A stretch of 64,000 nt of DNA from IMG/VR virus record IMGVR_UViG_3300036770_007539, positions 62,001 through 126,000 of that record; one strand, written 5' to 3'. A program made the position numbers and the translations under genes. Origin of the DNA: a virus. The notes under the pieces were generated by a model that saw only the letters and a program-made list of their open reading frames with translations, was not told the DNA's origin and ran no database searches. Every line of letters begins with the position of its first letter. Within the stretch, counting starts at the first letter, position 1. This document shows, in pieces, positions 6,983 through 16,008 of this stretch.

Positions 6983-7419
6983 GAACAGCATTTGAAGATC
7001 CAGATTCTGAAAAAAACGAACCCGAAACAAAAAGCGGTCTAAAAATTAATAATTCAAAATCAAAATTTCAAGTAAAAAACGATCAGAAAAAAGATTTTGA
7101 TCAAAAAGTTAAAGAGCTAGTCTCTGAAAAATCAGAGAGAAATAAAAAAGCTTTAGAACTAGGTCAGAAATTCTTATCAGCTTTAAATGATAAGACATTA
7201 TCATCCAATAAATCTTTAATTCAAAAAGATCTTGAAAAGCAAATATGCAATGACTTATTTTTGCTTGCGACCGCCGTTAACAATGATCCTACAGAATCAG
7301 AAGGCGGCGGCTCTCTTGTATTAGATACTTTATTTTTTAAATCTCTTTTAATGATGAGAGATAGGCTAAATGAATTGGAATATTCATTTAAAAGTTTAAA
7401 CGAAAAATTAAAAGAGTAA
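6979..7419 (+). CDS. hypothetical protein (146 aa)
   Basis: ATG overlaps the upstream stop. The N-terminal 55 residues are hydrophilic and Lys/Asp/Asn-rich (probably disordered). The C-terminal part is helical with a Gly-rich break (ESEGGGS) before 'LVLDTLFFKSLLMMRDRLNELEYSFKSLNEKL'. It lies just upstream of the primase zinc-domain gene, in the replication block. No family recognised. Confidence 0.65.
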   Translation: MRTAFEDPDSEKNEPETKSGLKINNSKSKFQVKNDQKKDFDQKVKELVSEKSERNKKALELGQKFLSALNDKTLSSNKSLIQKDLEKQICNDLFLLATAVNNDPTESEGGGSLVLDTLFFKSLLMMRDRLNELEYSFKSLNEKLKE

Positions 7420-7422
7420 AGT

Positions 7423-7593
7423 ATGAATCTTACTAAATCTGATATTATAAATAAAATATCAGAAGAAAAATTACAATATTCAGATTATCTTAGATTATGC
7501 AAGAATTATCAGATAGATCCAGATCCGAAAGCCATAGCATATCATCAGGGTATGATTCAGGCTTTGAATCAGATTTTGATGTCTCTGGAATAG
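7423..7593 (+). CDS. small hypothetical protein (56 aa) overlapping the primase frame
   Basis: ATG 7423 lies 3 nt after the preceding stop; TAG 7591-7593 ends it. The protein MNLTKSDIINKISEEKLQYS... has a convincing helical pattern with 'IDPDPKAIAYHQGM' then 'IQALNQILMSLE', resembling small phage proteins of helix-turn-helix-like layout. The last 97 nt overlap the primase frame in a different reading frame. The amino-acid pattern looks more protein-like in this frame than in the overlapping one. Confidence 0.6.
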   Translation: MNLTKSDIINKISEEKLQYSDYLRLCKNYQIDPDPKAIAYHQGMIQALNQILMSLE

Positions 7594-8186
7594 ATGATTT
7601 TTCTTATTTAAGACTATACTTAGAGTCTTCGAAAGAAGATTATAAAATAATTAATTATGTAAATTCGAAATCAGATTTAGTTAAGACTGCTAAGCAAAAT
7701 GGAGTTTTGCTGCAACCCACTAATAAAAATGACTGGGCATATAAAGCTAATTGTCCATTTCCAGATCATCGTGACTCCAGCCCATCTTTTAACATTAATA
7801 TTCAAACAAATACTTTCCATTGTTTTGGGTGCTCTAGAAAAGGCGGCACTTGCCAGTTTCTAGCTTGTCTGCATAAAAAACAAACAATTGAAATTGCAAA
7901 AGATTTACTTGCCAATAAGCAAGTTAAAATTGATGAGCTTGTCAAAGAAGCGCAGCAGTCGTATAATGATATTATCTCTCCTTACCTAGAGAGTTTTTCA
8001 GAGATTCATTTTAATTTTTTAAAAGATAATTCTTTCTCAGAAGAGGCTTTTGAATACGCTTCTAATGTTGCCCCTGTATTTGAACTATATGTAAAAAACA
8101 TATTGAAAAATAGCAACCTAGATATAGACTCTTTGAATCTAAGATTGGATTTCTGTAAGAGAAAATTTGAAGAATTTAATTTTTAA
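7497..8186 (+). CDS. DnaG-type primase, CHC2 zinc-binding domain only
   Basis: The region around residues 60-124 matches the DnaG zinc domain: 'LVKTAKQNGVLLQP', C86-P-F-P-D-H91, 'SSPSFNINIQTNTFHCFGC' (C109, C112), then GG and 'FLACL'. The rest (to 229 aa) is helical; no TOPRIM catalytic domain is present. That half is found in the gene at 25608. The only standard start in the frame is ATG 7497, which gives a Ser/Asp-rich leader overlapping the 56-aa gene; no good ribosome binding site precedes it. The true start is therefore uncertain. Expected role: template recognition for primer synthesis at the replication fork. Confidence 0.8.
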   Translation: MQELSDRSRSESHSISSGYDSGFESDFDVSGIDDFSYLRLYLESSKEDYKIINYVNSKSDLVKTAKQNGVLLQPTNKNDWAYKANCPFPDHRDSSPSFNINIQTNTFHCFGCSRKGGTCQFLACLHKKQTIEIAKDLLANKQVKIDELVKEAQQSYNDIISPYLESFSEIHFNFLKDNSFSEEAFEYASNVAPVFELYVKNILKNSNLDIDSLNLRLDFCKRKFEEFNF

Positions 8187-8213
8187 ATTAATTATTTGCT
8201 ACTGGAGGATCAT

Positions 8214-9386
8214 TTGAAAGTTTTAATTGTGGGAGATGTTCATTTAGATAAGGGAACTTCTATTGGTAAGAATTATGGTCCAGGAAAATTAAATTCCAGA
8301 AATGAGGACAAGTTTAGATTGTTAAAATGGGTACAATCTAAAGCAATTGAATATAATGTAAAAAATGTAATTTTTACCGGAGATATTTTTGAGTCCTATA
8401 ATGTAGACAATGTTCTGGTTCAGCTTTTCTTTTCATATTTAAAATCGTATGAACAGTACGATATAAACGTTCATATTATTTTAGGTAATCATGATATAAA
8501 AAGAATTGGAAGCGAATATCACAGCGTATTAAACCTAATTAATATTGTAGAGCTTCCCAAATGCAAAGTTTACTCTGAAATTTTCACTCAAGAAGTTGAA
8601 GATGGATTTATTACATTCATTCCTTTTAGAGATAGAAAATCTTTAAACGCCGAGACTAATGCTGCTGCGTTAGATAAATTATCTGAATTACTACCTTCTA
8701 AGACTAGTTTTCCACATATTTGCGTGGGACACTTGACTTTAGAAGGTTCTTTATATGTTGGTGATGAAATTGATGATTTGCACAATGAGCTACATTGCAG
8801 TTCTGAAATGTTTTCTTCTAGGTTCAATGCGACTTTCATGGGACACATTCACAAGCCACAAATTAGAAATGAGAGCCCGCTAGTTTGTCATGTTGGGTCT
8901 TTGGATATTTCAGACTTTGGAGAAATGAATCATGATAAAATTGTTTATATTTATGATTCTTCTAGGGAGAATCCAATTAAGTTAGACGTTCCAACTAGAA
9001 ATCTAAGAAAATTAGAAGTCATTATTCCAGAAGAGGTAGACCCGACTCAATATTTGATTGATGTTCTCAGTAATGAAGAAGATAAAAAATCATTTTATGA
9101 TTCTATTCTTAATTTAGAATTAAAATTTCAAGATCCAAAACAAAAAATAGATGTAAAAAAAATAAATCAAACCTTAGAAAAATATTCAGTTCATAATTTA
9201 ACTGGAATTATTGAATCTAGAGCTAAAAGCGTTGTATCAACTGATAAAAGAAATAGCTTAACTTCATCGGTTTCTCCAAAAGATGCTTTTAAAGATTGGT
9301 TAGATTCGAGAGAGCTGACAGATGATAGAAAGTCAAAAATCATTCAACTTGCTAATGATATTATTGATGAGGCTATGAGCAAATGA
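8214..9386 (+). CDS. SbcD/Mre11-type nuclease subunit, T4 gp47-like
   Basis: TTG start at 8214 with GGAGG at 8203-8207 at ideal spacing; an in-frame TTG at 8196 precedes the ribosome binding site and is rejected. Calcineurin-type phosphoesterase motifs follow in order: 'LIVGDVHLDKG', 'VIFTGDIFES', 'IILGNHDIKR', 'ICVGHLTLEG' and 'FMGHIHKPQ', which together make the two-metal site. A C-terminal helical region should contact the gp46/Rad50 partner encoded next. The pair processes DNA ends for recombination-dependent replication and repair. Stop and start overlap by 4 nt with gp46-like. Confidence 0.92.
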   Translation: MKVLIVGDVHLDKGTSIGKNYGPGKLNSRNEDKFRLLKWVQSKAIEYNVKNVIFTGDIFESYNVDNVLVQLFFSYLKSYEQYDINVHIILGNHDIKRIGSEYHSVLNLINIVELPKCKVYSEIFTQEVEDGFITFIPFRDRKSLNAETNAAALDKLSELLPSKTSFPHICVGHLTLEGSLYVGDEIDDLHNELHCSSEMFSSRFNATFMGHIHKPQIRNESPLVCHVGSLDISDFGEMNHDKIVYIYDSSRENPIKLDVPTRNLRKLEVIIPEEVDPTQYLIDVLSNEEDKKSFYDSILNLELKFQDPKQKIDVKKINQTLEKYSVHNLTGIIESRAKSVVSTDKRNSLTSSVSPKDAFKDWLDSRELTDDRKSKIIQLANDIIDEAMSK

Positions 9387-11551
9387 ATCCACTGAAATTA
9401 TCAGTTAAAAATTTTATGACTTATAGAGAGGCAGATATTGATTTTTCAAAATTTGATTCCGCCTTAGTCTTAGGTCAGCACAATGGAGATTTGTCCTTAT
9501 CCAACGCTGCTGGCAAATCTACCATTTTCAGAGCCATAAAATATGCTTTATTTGGAACTTATGACGTATCTACAATAGATAGAATTGTTAGACGAGGAGA
9601 GAAAAAATGTATTGTTGAATTTGAATTTGAAATAGATTCAATTCAATATAAAATATTTAGAGCTAGAACAAAAGGGTCCTCTACATTAGAGTTTTATCAG
9701 AAAATCAATGATCAATGGGTATCTAAAAGCAGCAATACTAACTCTAATATTGAATCCGAAATATCCAAATTATTGTCATTAAATGACAATGCCTTTCATA
9801 ACATTTATCTTTTTTCGCAAAAAGATCATTTGCACGGCTTCTTGTCTGCCAAGAATCCAAAAGAAAGAATTGAAATTATTAAGAATGCTTTATTGTTATC
9901 TATTTATTCAAGATTAGAGCAGGCTGCCAAAGAAAAAATCTCAGAAATAAACAAAGAGATAACTATCTTAAATGCCAAGATTGAATCTTTAGAAAATCCA
10001 ATCGAACACAAAGAAGAAGTCATAAAAAAACTACAAATTACTCAATCTATTTTAGATTCTAAAATATCTGATAAGCACAACATTTTAGAAAAATTAAATT
10101 CTTTAAATCAAGAATTAAATATTTTAGAATCTTCTTTAGATAAATCTGTAGAAGATATGCTTAAGCAGGTAAAGCAATTTCAGTCAGAGTCTGAAACAGT
10201 TAAAACTAAACTTTCTTCTTCAGAAGATAAGAAGAGCAGAAAATTTAATGAAAAACAAAAATCTTTAAAAGACTCTCAAGAACTGATTAATTTAATAAAT
10301 AAATATAATTTAGAGTTAAAATCTTATTTAGATTTATCTTCTTTTGATAAGAATGAATTAAAAGAAGAGCTTCAATCTTTATTTAAAGAGGAGTCCGATT
10401 TAAAAGCTAAAGTTATATCTAATAATACAAGGCTAAATCAATTAAAGAACCCGCTCCCAGAAGACGAAGTTTGTTCCGAATGTTTTCAAACAATCACAGA
10501 AGAATATAAAAATTGTCATTTAGAAAAAGTCTCTAAAGAATTACAAATATTAAATGAAGAAAATAAGCAGTATAATCTAAAATTAGAAAAGATTCAAAAT
10601 AAAAAAAATGATGCAAATAATAAAATTGCAAAAACAGATGAAAGATCTAAGCTAATTAATGAGACTGAACAAAAAATAAAAAATTTAAAAGAAAAAGAAT
10701 CTTCTTGCGCTCAAAACCGAGAATCGATTGAAGAATTTATTTCTTTAATAGACAAAGAAATTCAATCATTTAATGAAACATTAAATTCTTTGCAAGAAAA
10801 AATTTCATTATTAAATGATAAAATTTCTAAAAATATAAATAAAGATGTTTCTGAAAAAATTAAAAACATTAAAGAAAAAATTAACATTGCTAATGAGCAA
10901 ATAACTGCACTAAATGGATCTATTTTGACTGGAACTAATAATCTTGCCATTTTAAAAGATAAAATAGAACTTGCAGATAAAAATATTTTAAAATTCAACG
11001 CTTTTATTTCTTCTAAAAAATCTTTAGAAGATTCTTTGAATGACTATCAAGTTATTGCACAGGGATTTTCTCCTACTGGAACACCTAACAGAATTATTTA
11101 TAACATTTTAGATTTGTTTCAGAGCAATACAAACATCTGGCTAAGTAAAATTAAACCAGGACTAGAAATACAATTCATTATAACAAAAGATAAAAAGGGC
11201 AAAGAAGAAGATACTTTTGATATAAAGTTTTTTGAAAACTCTTTAGAGTTAGATGCTTCTGAGTTATCAGGGGGTCAAGAATTTGTTATTCGATGGGCGC
11301 TAAAAATGGGTCTTAAAGATACCGTAGAGAATGGTGTTCCAAAATTTAAGCTTCTTTGCTTTGATGAAATTGATGAAAGATTAGATGAAGCATCTTCCTC
11401 TGCTTTCATTTCAATAATCAAAGAACTAGAAAAAGACTATAAGGTTTTAGTTATTACTCATAAAGACAAATTAAAAGAAAAATTTAATAATGCTATTATC
11501 GTAAATAACGAAGGTCAATTAGGCTCTATAGCGAAGGTAATATCTGTATGA
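9383..11551 (+). CDS. SbcC/Rad50-type ATPase subunit, T4 gp46-like
   Basis: 722 aa with SMC/Rad50 architecture. Walker A region 'LSNAAGKSTIFRAIKYALFG' is near residues 38-57. A long first coiled coil is followed by a zinc hook C-x2-C (VCSEC, about residue 363) at the apex and a returning coiled coil. The ABC signature is 'ELSGGQEF' (about 627), Walker B 'KLLCFDEIDERLDE' (about 656), and the switch His is in 'VLVITHKDK'. It functions with the gp47-like nuclease. The N-terminal 'MNPLKLSVKNFMTYREADIDF' is standard for the family. The gene is uninterrupted and looks functional. Confidence 0.95.
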   Translation: MNPLKLSVKNFMTYREADIDFSKFDSALVLGQHNGDLSLSNAAGKSTIFRAIKYALFGTYDVSTIDRIVRRGEKKCIVEFEFEIDSIQYKIFRARTKGSSTLEFYQKINDQWVSKSSNTNSNIESEISKLLSLNDNAFHNIYLFSQKDHLHGFLSAKNPKERIEIIKNALLLSIYSRLEQAAKEKISEINKEITILNAKIESLENPIEHKEEVIKKLQITQSILDSKISDKHNILEKLNSLNQELNILESSLDKSVEDMLKQVKQFQSESETVKTKLSSSEDKKSRKFNEKQKSLKDSQELINLINKYNLELKSYLDLSSFDKNELKEELQSLFKEESDLKAKVISNNTRLNQLKNPLPEDEVCSECFQTITEEYKNCHLEKVSKELQILNEENKQYNLKLEKIQNKKNDANNKIAKTDERSKLINETEQKIKNLKEKESSCAQNRESIEEFISLIDKEIQSFNETLNSLQEKISLLNDKISKNINKDVSEKIKNIKEKINIANEQITALNGSILTGTNNLAILKDKIELADKNILKFNAFISSKKSLEDSLNDYQVIAQGFSPTGTPNRIIYNILDLFQSNTNIWLSKIKPGLEIQFIITKDKKGKEEDTFDIKFFENSLELDASELSGGQEFVIRWALKMGLKDTVENGVPKFKLLCFDEIDERLDEASSSAFISIIKELEKDYKVLVITHKDKLKEKFNNAIIVNNEGQLGSIAKVISV

Positions 11552-12462
11552 AAATTATAGCTTTAGCTGGCAGGAAAGGAAGCGGAAAGTCTACACTGTC
11601 TAATTATTTAGTTGCAAATGAAAATTTTACAAAATTTTCATTTGCAGATTATTTAAGAGAATTAATTATAGATGTTTTTTTAATAGATAAAAAATATTTT
11701 GAGCAATCTTTCAAAGAAACAGAACTTTTAAATATTTGTACCAATCAGGATTTTTATAAAAAAATATCAGATTATATTAAGGAAGATGTTACTTATCTTC
11801 AAGGAGAGGAAATTATAATTAAAACTCCAAGACAGTTGCTACAATTTATTGGAACAGACGTATTGCGTCTGCATGATATTAATTTTCACGTTAAAAAAAC
11901 CTTATTAAAAATACAAAACAGTACCAAAACTAATTTGGTTTGTGATGATCTTAGATTTTATAATGAGCTATTAGGTCTTAGAACTTTAAATGTAGAAGAG
12001 TATTTTGTAATTAGACCAAATAATTGGAACATTTCCAACCATTCTTCAGAAAAATCTCTTAAATGGCACAATATAAAGAATATAATTATTAATAATTGTA
12101 ATATTCATGCTTTGATGAATGCTTTTAAGAATCGCTTAGGTTCAAAAGATGACAGTTTTAGCCAAATAATTCGAGAAAAATCTAATGAACATTCGGATTA
12201 TCAATTCGATACGGAGCATTCTACGTCTAAAGATGCTTTTATTGGGGGATTTATTTGTCAGCATAAATTGTTAAATAATCTTTCCGAGTTGGAATTATTA
12301 TCTATAAAAAATCACTTGAGTAATCTTTCTAAGGACACTGACTATATTTATAATAATTTTAAATTAGAAAATTTAAAACAATGGCTGGATGTTAAATTTC
12401 CCCCAGAAGTTAATTTAACATCTTGGGAAGAAGGGATGATTTATTATAAATCAACGGTTTAA
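11548..12462 (+). CDS. deoxynucleoside monophosphate kinase (T4 gp1-like)
   Basis: 304 aa, overlapping gp46-like by 4 nt. A P-loop at residues 6-18 (LAGRKGSGKSTLSNYL) is followed by 'FSFADYLRELI', 'TPRQLLQFIGTDVLR' and 'TNLVCDDLRFYNEL', the arrangement of phage dNMP kinases. It would convert dNMPs released from host DNA into dNDPs for replication. The last 100 residues (after about 200) are an extension of unknown role, with 'FIGGFICQHKLLNNLSELEL' and helical segments. Confidence 0.8.
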   Translation: MKIIALAGRKGSGKSTLSNYLVANENFTKFSFADYLRELIIDVFLIDKKYFEQSFKETELLNICTNQDFYKKISDYIKEDVTYLQGEEIIIKTPRQLLQFIGTDVLRLHDINFHVKKTLLKIQNSTKTNLVCDDLRFYNELLGLRTLNVEEYFVIRPNNWNISNHSSEKSLKWHNIKNIIINNCNIHALMNAFKNRLGSKDDSFSQIIREKSNEHSDYQFDTEHSTSKDAFIGGFICQHKLLNNLSELELLSIKNHLSNLSKDTDYIYNNFKLENLKQWLDVKFPPEVNLTSWEEGMIYYKSTV

Positions 12463-12483
12463 ATTTAAATTACTAAAGATTCG

Positions 12484-12493
12484 ATATATTAAT
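12484..12493 (+). promoter_or_regulatory. ATATATTAAT element immediately before a start codon
   Basis: The AT-rich decamer directly abuts ATG 12494 and lies 21 nt after the dNMP kinase stop. It is the same core seen in other gaps. If it is a promoter, the transcript would start inside the short ORF at 12494 and serve the gene at 12555, which would argue against the short ORF. Confidence 0.3.
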
Positions 12494-12589
12494 ATGAAAG
12501 AAAAAAGTTTAAAAGACACTATAAAAATAATTATGCAAGACCGTTATGCAATATATGGCTACAAAAAGGAATTTGCAAGAGATTTCTAA
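12494..12589 (+). CDS. possible 31-aa ORF, doubtful
   Basis: ATG 12494 to TAA 12587-12589, basic, 'MKEKSLKDTIKIIMQDRYAI' then 'YGYKKEFARDF'. No ribosome binding site is visible and it overlaps the next gene by 35 nt. It may be a spurious frame in the leader of that gene. Confidence 0.25.
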   Translation: MKEKSLKDTIKIIMQDRYAIYGYKKEFARDF

Positions 12590-12869
12590 AACATGCATGG
12601 AACTTCTAGCTAAAAGAGGCGAAGAAGGATTGTATAATTATTTAAAAAAAACAGCCATAGTTAGAGTAGAAAGTCAGCCCAATTTAGAAAATGAATTTAT
12701 TCAGACTGCAGAAGACTTTTTTTCATTATACAGATCTACCGGAGACGAGCATTACTTTATTTTAGGAAAAATTCTTCGAAGAGTGGGTCATGCCGTATAT
12801 AGATACGAGTTAAAAGTAAACCCACTAAAAAAAATAAATAAAAAGAAATTTCTTAATTTATTAAAGTAA
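12555..12869 (+). CDS. hypothetical basic helical protein (104 aa)
   Basis: The frame opens at ATG 12546 (MQYM...), but ATG 12555 (MATKRNLQEISKTCMELLAK) gives a more natural N-terminus; neither has a clear ribosome binding site. Helical, with 'GEEGLYNYLKKTAIVRV', an acidic and aromatic middle (FIQTAEDFFSLYRSTGDEHY) and a strongly basic C-terminal tail (KKINKKKFLNLLK). No family recognised. Ends 4 nt before the virion-type protein at 12874. Confidence 0.65.
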   Translation: MATKRNLQEISKTCMELLAKRGEEGLYNYLKKTAIVRVESQPNLENEFIQTAEDFFSLYRSTGDEHYFILGKILRRVGHAVYRYELKVNPLKKINKKKFLNLLK

Positions 12870-12873
12870 TAAA

Positions 12874-13833
12874 ATGATAAGCTTAATAGTTACAGAGTCA
12901 GATCTAGAAAAAATAGCAGGAATTCCAGTATTTGTAACGGTAGAAACAAATATTCCATCTACTATTTTTTATACGCTAGATGGCTCAGATCCGACGCCAT
13001 TATCGTCTATTTATATAGATAAAATTAATTTACCCACTGTCAATTCAAAAATAACATTAAAAATATTTGCTACTAACGGAATAATAAATTCCACTATTTT
13101 TTCTAAAATATACGGAGCTTCTTTTGTAGGCATTGACCCTGGCTCCGCTCAAGTATCCAATTATAACCAGTATAGAACTGGCACAAATTACGCTCCATTT
13201 GGAGACATGCTCCAAGATGTAAGCCCAATTTTTGGTCCTGCTGCTGGTCTTATTATTGACAACGGCAACGTTCAAAATGTTTTAGATGGATACGATTCCG
13301 ATGGCAACAGAGTAGGGTCTATTGATGAAGGCGTTGGAAGGCTTGATTTTATTTATTCCGAAACAGATGGAAAAGGTAATGTTGGGAGAGGTATAGGTAC
13401 TGTTTCTTATTCAACAATTCGAGAGCCAGAATCTCCGCCAGATCAATCAAGTGTTAATAATAAATTCTTTAATCCTAGAGCTAAAATTATTTTTCAATCA
13501 TATGAAGACACTGAAAATCAAGACATTTCTATGTTAAATAGAAGTCAATTCACTTTAATAAATCCAGAAAAGTTTAATGGTGGCTCACAATACTATTATA
13601 ATCCTGGAACTTTACAAACCACTGGCGGAGCGCTCCGCCAACATTTTAATCCAAAAGACTCAACAATAACTTATTATTATTTCGATTCGGCATCTTTGCG
13701 TTGGGTCATTTCAAAAGAAAAATTCTTGCCATCTATTTCTACTAATTATGCAAACATAGTTCCAGTGAGTAGAACCTCTGGAACTGGATTAGTATTTAAA
13801 TGGTATCCATTCTTTAGGAGCCGTATTATATGA
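12874..13833 (+). CDS. virion-type protein with chitobiase C-terminal-like (CHB_HEX_C) domain
   Basis: 319 aa. Residues about 15-85 form a fibronectin-III-like fold with the diagnostic 'TIFYTLDGSDPTPLSSIYID' loop of CHB_HEX_C domains, followed by 'ITLKIFATNG'. The rest is Asn/Gly/Tyr-rich beta structure ('GVGRLDFIYSETDGKG', 'FNGGSQYYYNPGTLQ', 'TYYYFDSASLRWVISKE'), typical of phage fibre, neck or baseplate proteins. There is no catalytic domain. It is an isolated structural-looking gene within the replication block. The last 4 nt overlap the nuclease gene. Confidence 0.65.
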   Translation: MISLIVTESDLEKIAGIPVFVTVETNIPSTIFYTLDGSDPTPLSSIYIDKINLPTVNSKITLKIFATNGIINSTIFSKIYGASFVGIDPGSAQVSNYNQYRTGTNYAPFGDMLQDVSPIFGPAAGLIIDNGNVQNVLDGYDSDGNRVGSIDEGVGRLDFIYSETDGKGNVGRGIGTVSYSTIREPESPPDQSSVNNKFFNPRAKIIFQSYEDTENQDISMLNRSQFTLINPEKFNGGSQYYYNPGTLQTTGGALRQHFNPKDSTITYYYFDSASLRWVISKEKFLPSISTNYANIVPVSRTSGTGLVFKWYPFFRSRII

Positions 13834-14708
13834 AGGGTATTTTGCTGGATGTTAGACCAGAAAAAAATATTAACACTTTAAATCTTAGCGTCAGTAAATT
13901 AAAAACATTTGAAGATTGTAAAGCAAAATTTAAATTTTCTTACATAGATAAGCTTCCTAAAAAGGAGTGGGAGTTTCATTCTTTTGGAAAATTTTTACAT
14001 GCCGTACTAGAGTATTTTCATATTATATTTCGTGATAATCCGGATCAGCCGCTAAATCTTTCTATGAAAGAAGCTTATCTTAAAGCAAAAGAAGTATACG
14101 AACCTAAGCTTTCCAAAGAAAAAGTTAAAGAAATTTGGGAGCTATGCTTTAATTATCTGAAAATTATTTCAGATAAAAGAAAAAATAATGCACTTTCTGA
14201 CTTTTTGGCAGCCGAAAAAGAATTTAACATTAACATAGAAGATACCATTCTTCTTAATGGTTTTATTGATAAGATTCAATTGGATTCTGATAAGATTTTG
14301 CATGTAGCTGATTATAAGACTTCAAAGAGCGATTCTTATTTAAAGAATGATTTTTTTCAGTTAAAAACATATGCTTATGTTATGTTCTTAACCGATCCTT
14401 CTTTAAAGAAGGTTAGAACTTCTTATATTATGGCAAGGATGAATTTTAAAGAAATAGTTAAGGAATTCACTCTTGACGATGTTAAAGATGTGGAAGATTA
14501 TTATCTAGAGAAGGCTGCTTTAATTAGGGCAGAGGCTGGATATAAACCAAAACCAAGTCGATTGTGTGACTATTGCGATTATTTAGAAAGCTGCCCAGAT
14601 GGGTCTAAGTTTTTGGCTTCAGTTGCACCTAGACAGACTAAAATTGTTCCAGTAGAAAAAGATAATACGTTATATTACAGTTCTGTAACTTGGTTTGATA
14701 CGAAATAA
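13830..14708 (+). CDS. PD-(D/E)XK nuclease, Cas4/AddB-like with 4-Cys Fe-S site
   Basis: 292 aa. 'LSVSKLKTFEDCKAKFKFSY' is the helical entry of RecB-family nucleases. 'FGKFLHAVLEYF' carries the motif His. The catalytic core is 'NGFIDKIQ' (Asp near 148), then 'LHVADYKTSKSDSY' (D and K near 162-165) and 'FFQLKTYAYVMF' (QxxxY). One Cys in FEDC plus C-x2-C-x5-C in 'RLCDYCDYLESC' near the C-terminus gives the classical four-Cys iron-sulfur arrangement of Cas4/AddB/Dna2 nucleases. Likely a 5' or flap exonuclease in replication and recombination. No CRISPR genes are nearby. Confidence 0.88.
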   Translation: MKGILLDVRPEKNINTLNLSVSKLKTFEDCKAKFKFSYIDKLPKKEWEFHSFGKFLHAVLEYFHIIFRDNPDQPLNLSMKEAYLKAKEVYEPKLSKEKVKEIWELCFNYLKIISDKRKNNALSDFLAAEKEFNINIEDTILLNGFIDKIQLDSDKILHVADYKTSKSDSYLKNDFFQLKTYAYVMFLTDPSLKKVRTSYIMARMNFKEIVKEFTLDDVKDVEDYYLEKAALIRAEAGYKPKPSRLCDYCDYLESCPDGSKFLASVAPRQTKIVPVEKDNTLYYSSVTWFDTK

Positions 14709-14752
14709 CTTAAATAATTTATTTTAATTTTAAAAATTAAGAAAGGTATATT

Positions 14753-15994
14753 ATGACTCTTCAAGTTCAAGAAGTTGATTTATGCAAATTAAATGTACAA
14801 TACGTGGCTCCGAATGAAAAAGTAAAAGAAGCAAGATCAAAAGCCATAGATCGAATTAGGCGAGAAAAAGTTCCAGTAAAGGGCTATAGACCAGGCACAG
14901 CACCTAATCATGTCATTGAATTTGCCATGAAATCTACAATTGATTCTTTAGCTGCAAAAGATCTGGTATCTGATGCATATAATGATCTTATTTTTCAGCA
15001 CAAAATAAAAACTTTATTTTATCCAAAAGTAGACCATCAATCTTTTGATAATGGTAAATTTCATTGTGAAATGACGGTCTGGAAAAAACCAGAGGTAGAT
15101 CTAAAAGAATACAAAGGTTTTAATATTCCAAAGCCAGCAACAGAAAATGTCAAAGATTTAACTGCTAAAATGCTGCAAGATTTAAGAATGAAAAATGGAG
15201 AGTCAAGACCTTATAACGAAGGTGATTTTGTTCAGCTTGGAGATAAAATCACTCTAGATATTAAAGCAGAATGCGAAGGGGAAGTTATAAATGAACTAAC
15301 TCAAGAGGGTATGCTTTATCAAGTTGGTCAATTTAAAGAGCTTGACGAGAATCTGTCGGGAATGGTGCCCGATGAAACAAAATCTTTTAAAGTTCAAATG
15401 GCAGAAGATGCTCCTGTAGATTCAATTAAAAATAAGATCATTGATTTTACAGTAACTTTGCACATGGGCATGAGAACTGAGCCTGCTGCGCTAGATGATG
15501 AGCTTGCCAAAAAACTAGGAATGTCCAATCTCTCTCAATTGGAGACTTATGTAAATTCTATGTTTGATGCCCAATTAAAAGATAAAGAGAAAAAACTATT
15601 AAATAATCAATTATTTATTAGATTAATCGAAAACAACCCTTTTGATGTTCCTTCATGGCTAGTAGAACTTGAAGCCGAAAATTCAGCGAAAACCAGAGGA
15701 GTTGAACTTTCTTCTTTACCAGCAGAAATTCGTCAAAAAGTCCTTGTCGAATCCGAGAAAGCTGTTAAGCTTAGCCTGATCCTAGACTCAATCAGAGAAA
15801 ATGAACCAGAAACATCTTTCTCTGAAAGAGAATTATTAAATCTATTGCGCATGAAAGTTTCAGAGTCTGGAAGTAATCCAGATGAATTTATTAAGCAAGC
15901 ATCCAAAGATGGATCTATTTTTGGTATTATTGCTAATATGAAAGATACTGCGACGGTAGATTGGATTCTTAAACACTGTAACATTGTAGATTGA
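14753..15994 (+). CDS. tig: trigger factor (ribosome-associated chaperone and prolyl isomerase)
   Basis: 413 aa, close to the 430 aa of bacterial trigger factors. The N-terminal domain has the ribosome-binding signature KGYRPGTAP (residues 43-51; usually GFRxGxxP), then 'VIEFAMKSTIDSLAAKDLVSDAY'. The middle (about 160-240) is an FKBP-like PPIase domain ('LGDKITLDIKAECEGEVINE', 'LYQVGQFKELDENLSGM', 'FKVQMAEDAP'). The C-terminal arms (250-413) are helical. It binds L23 at the exit tunnel and shelters nascent chains. AAGG precedes the ATG at 14753. All three domains are present, so this is not a remnant. It is a rare cargo for a phage; with IF-3, deformylase and DnaJ it forms a nascent-protein set. 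Confidence 0.9.
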   Translation: MTLQVQEVDLCKLNVQYVAPNEKVKEARSKAIDRIRREKVPVKGYRPGTAPNHVIEFAMKSTIDSLAAKDLVSDAYNDLIFQHKIKTLFYPKVDHQSFDNGKFHCEMTVWKKPEVDLKEYKGFNIPKPATENVKDLTAKMLQDLRMKNGESRPYNEGDFVQLGDKITLDIKAECEGEVINELTQEGMLYQVGQFKELDENLSGMVPDETKSFKVQMAEDAPVDSIKNKIIDFTVTLHMGMRTEPAALDDELAKKLGMSNLSQLETYVNSMFDAQLKDKEKKLLNNQLFIRLIENNPFDVPSWLVELEAENSAKTRGVELSSLPAEIRQKVLVESEKAVKLSLILDSIRENEPETSFSERELLNLLRMKVSESGSNPDEFIKQASKDGSIFGIIANMKDTATVDWILKHCNIVD

Positions 15995-16008
15995 TAAAGG
16001 AATTATAT

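Noticed and set aside
13830-14708. Cas4-like nuclease as evidence of a CRISPR system
   Set aside because: No Cas1, Cas2 or repeat array in the window; such nucleases are common in phage replication modules.
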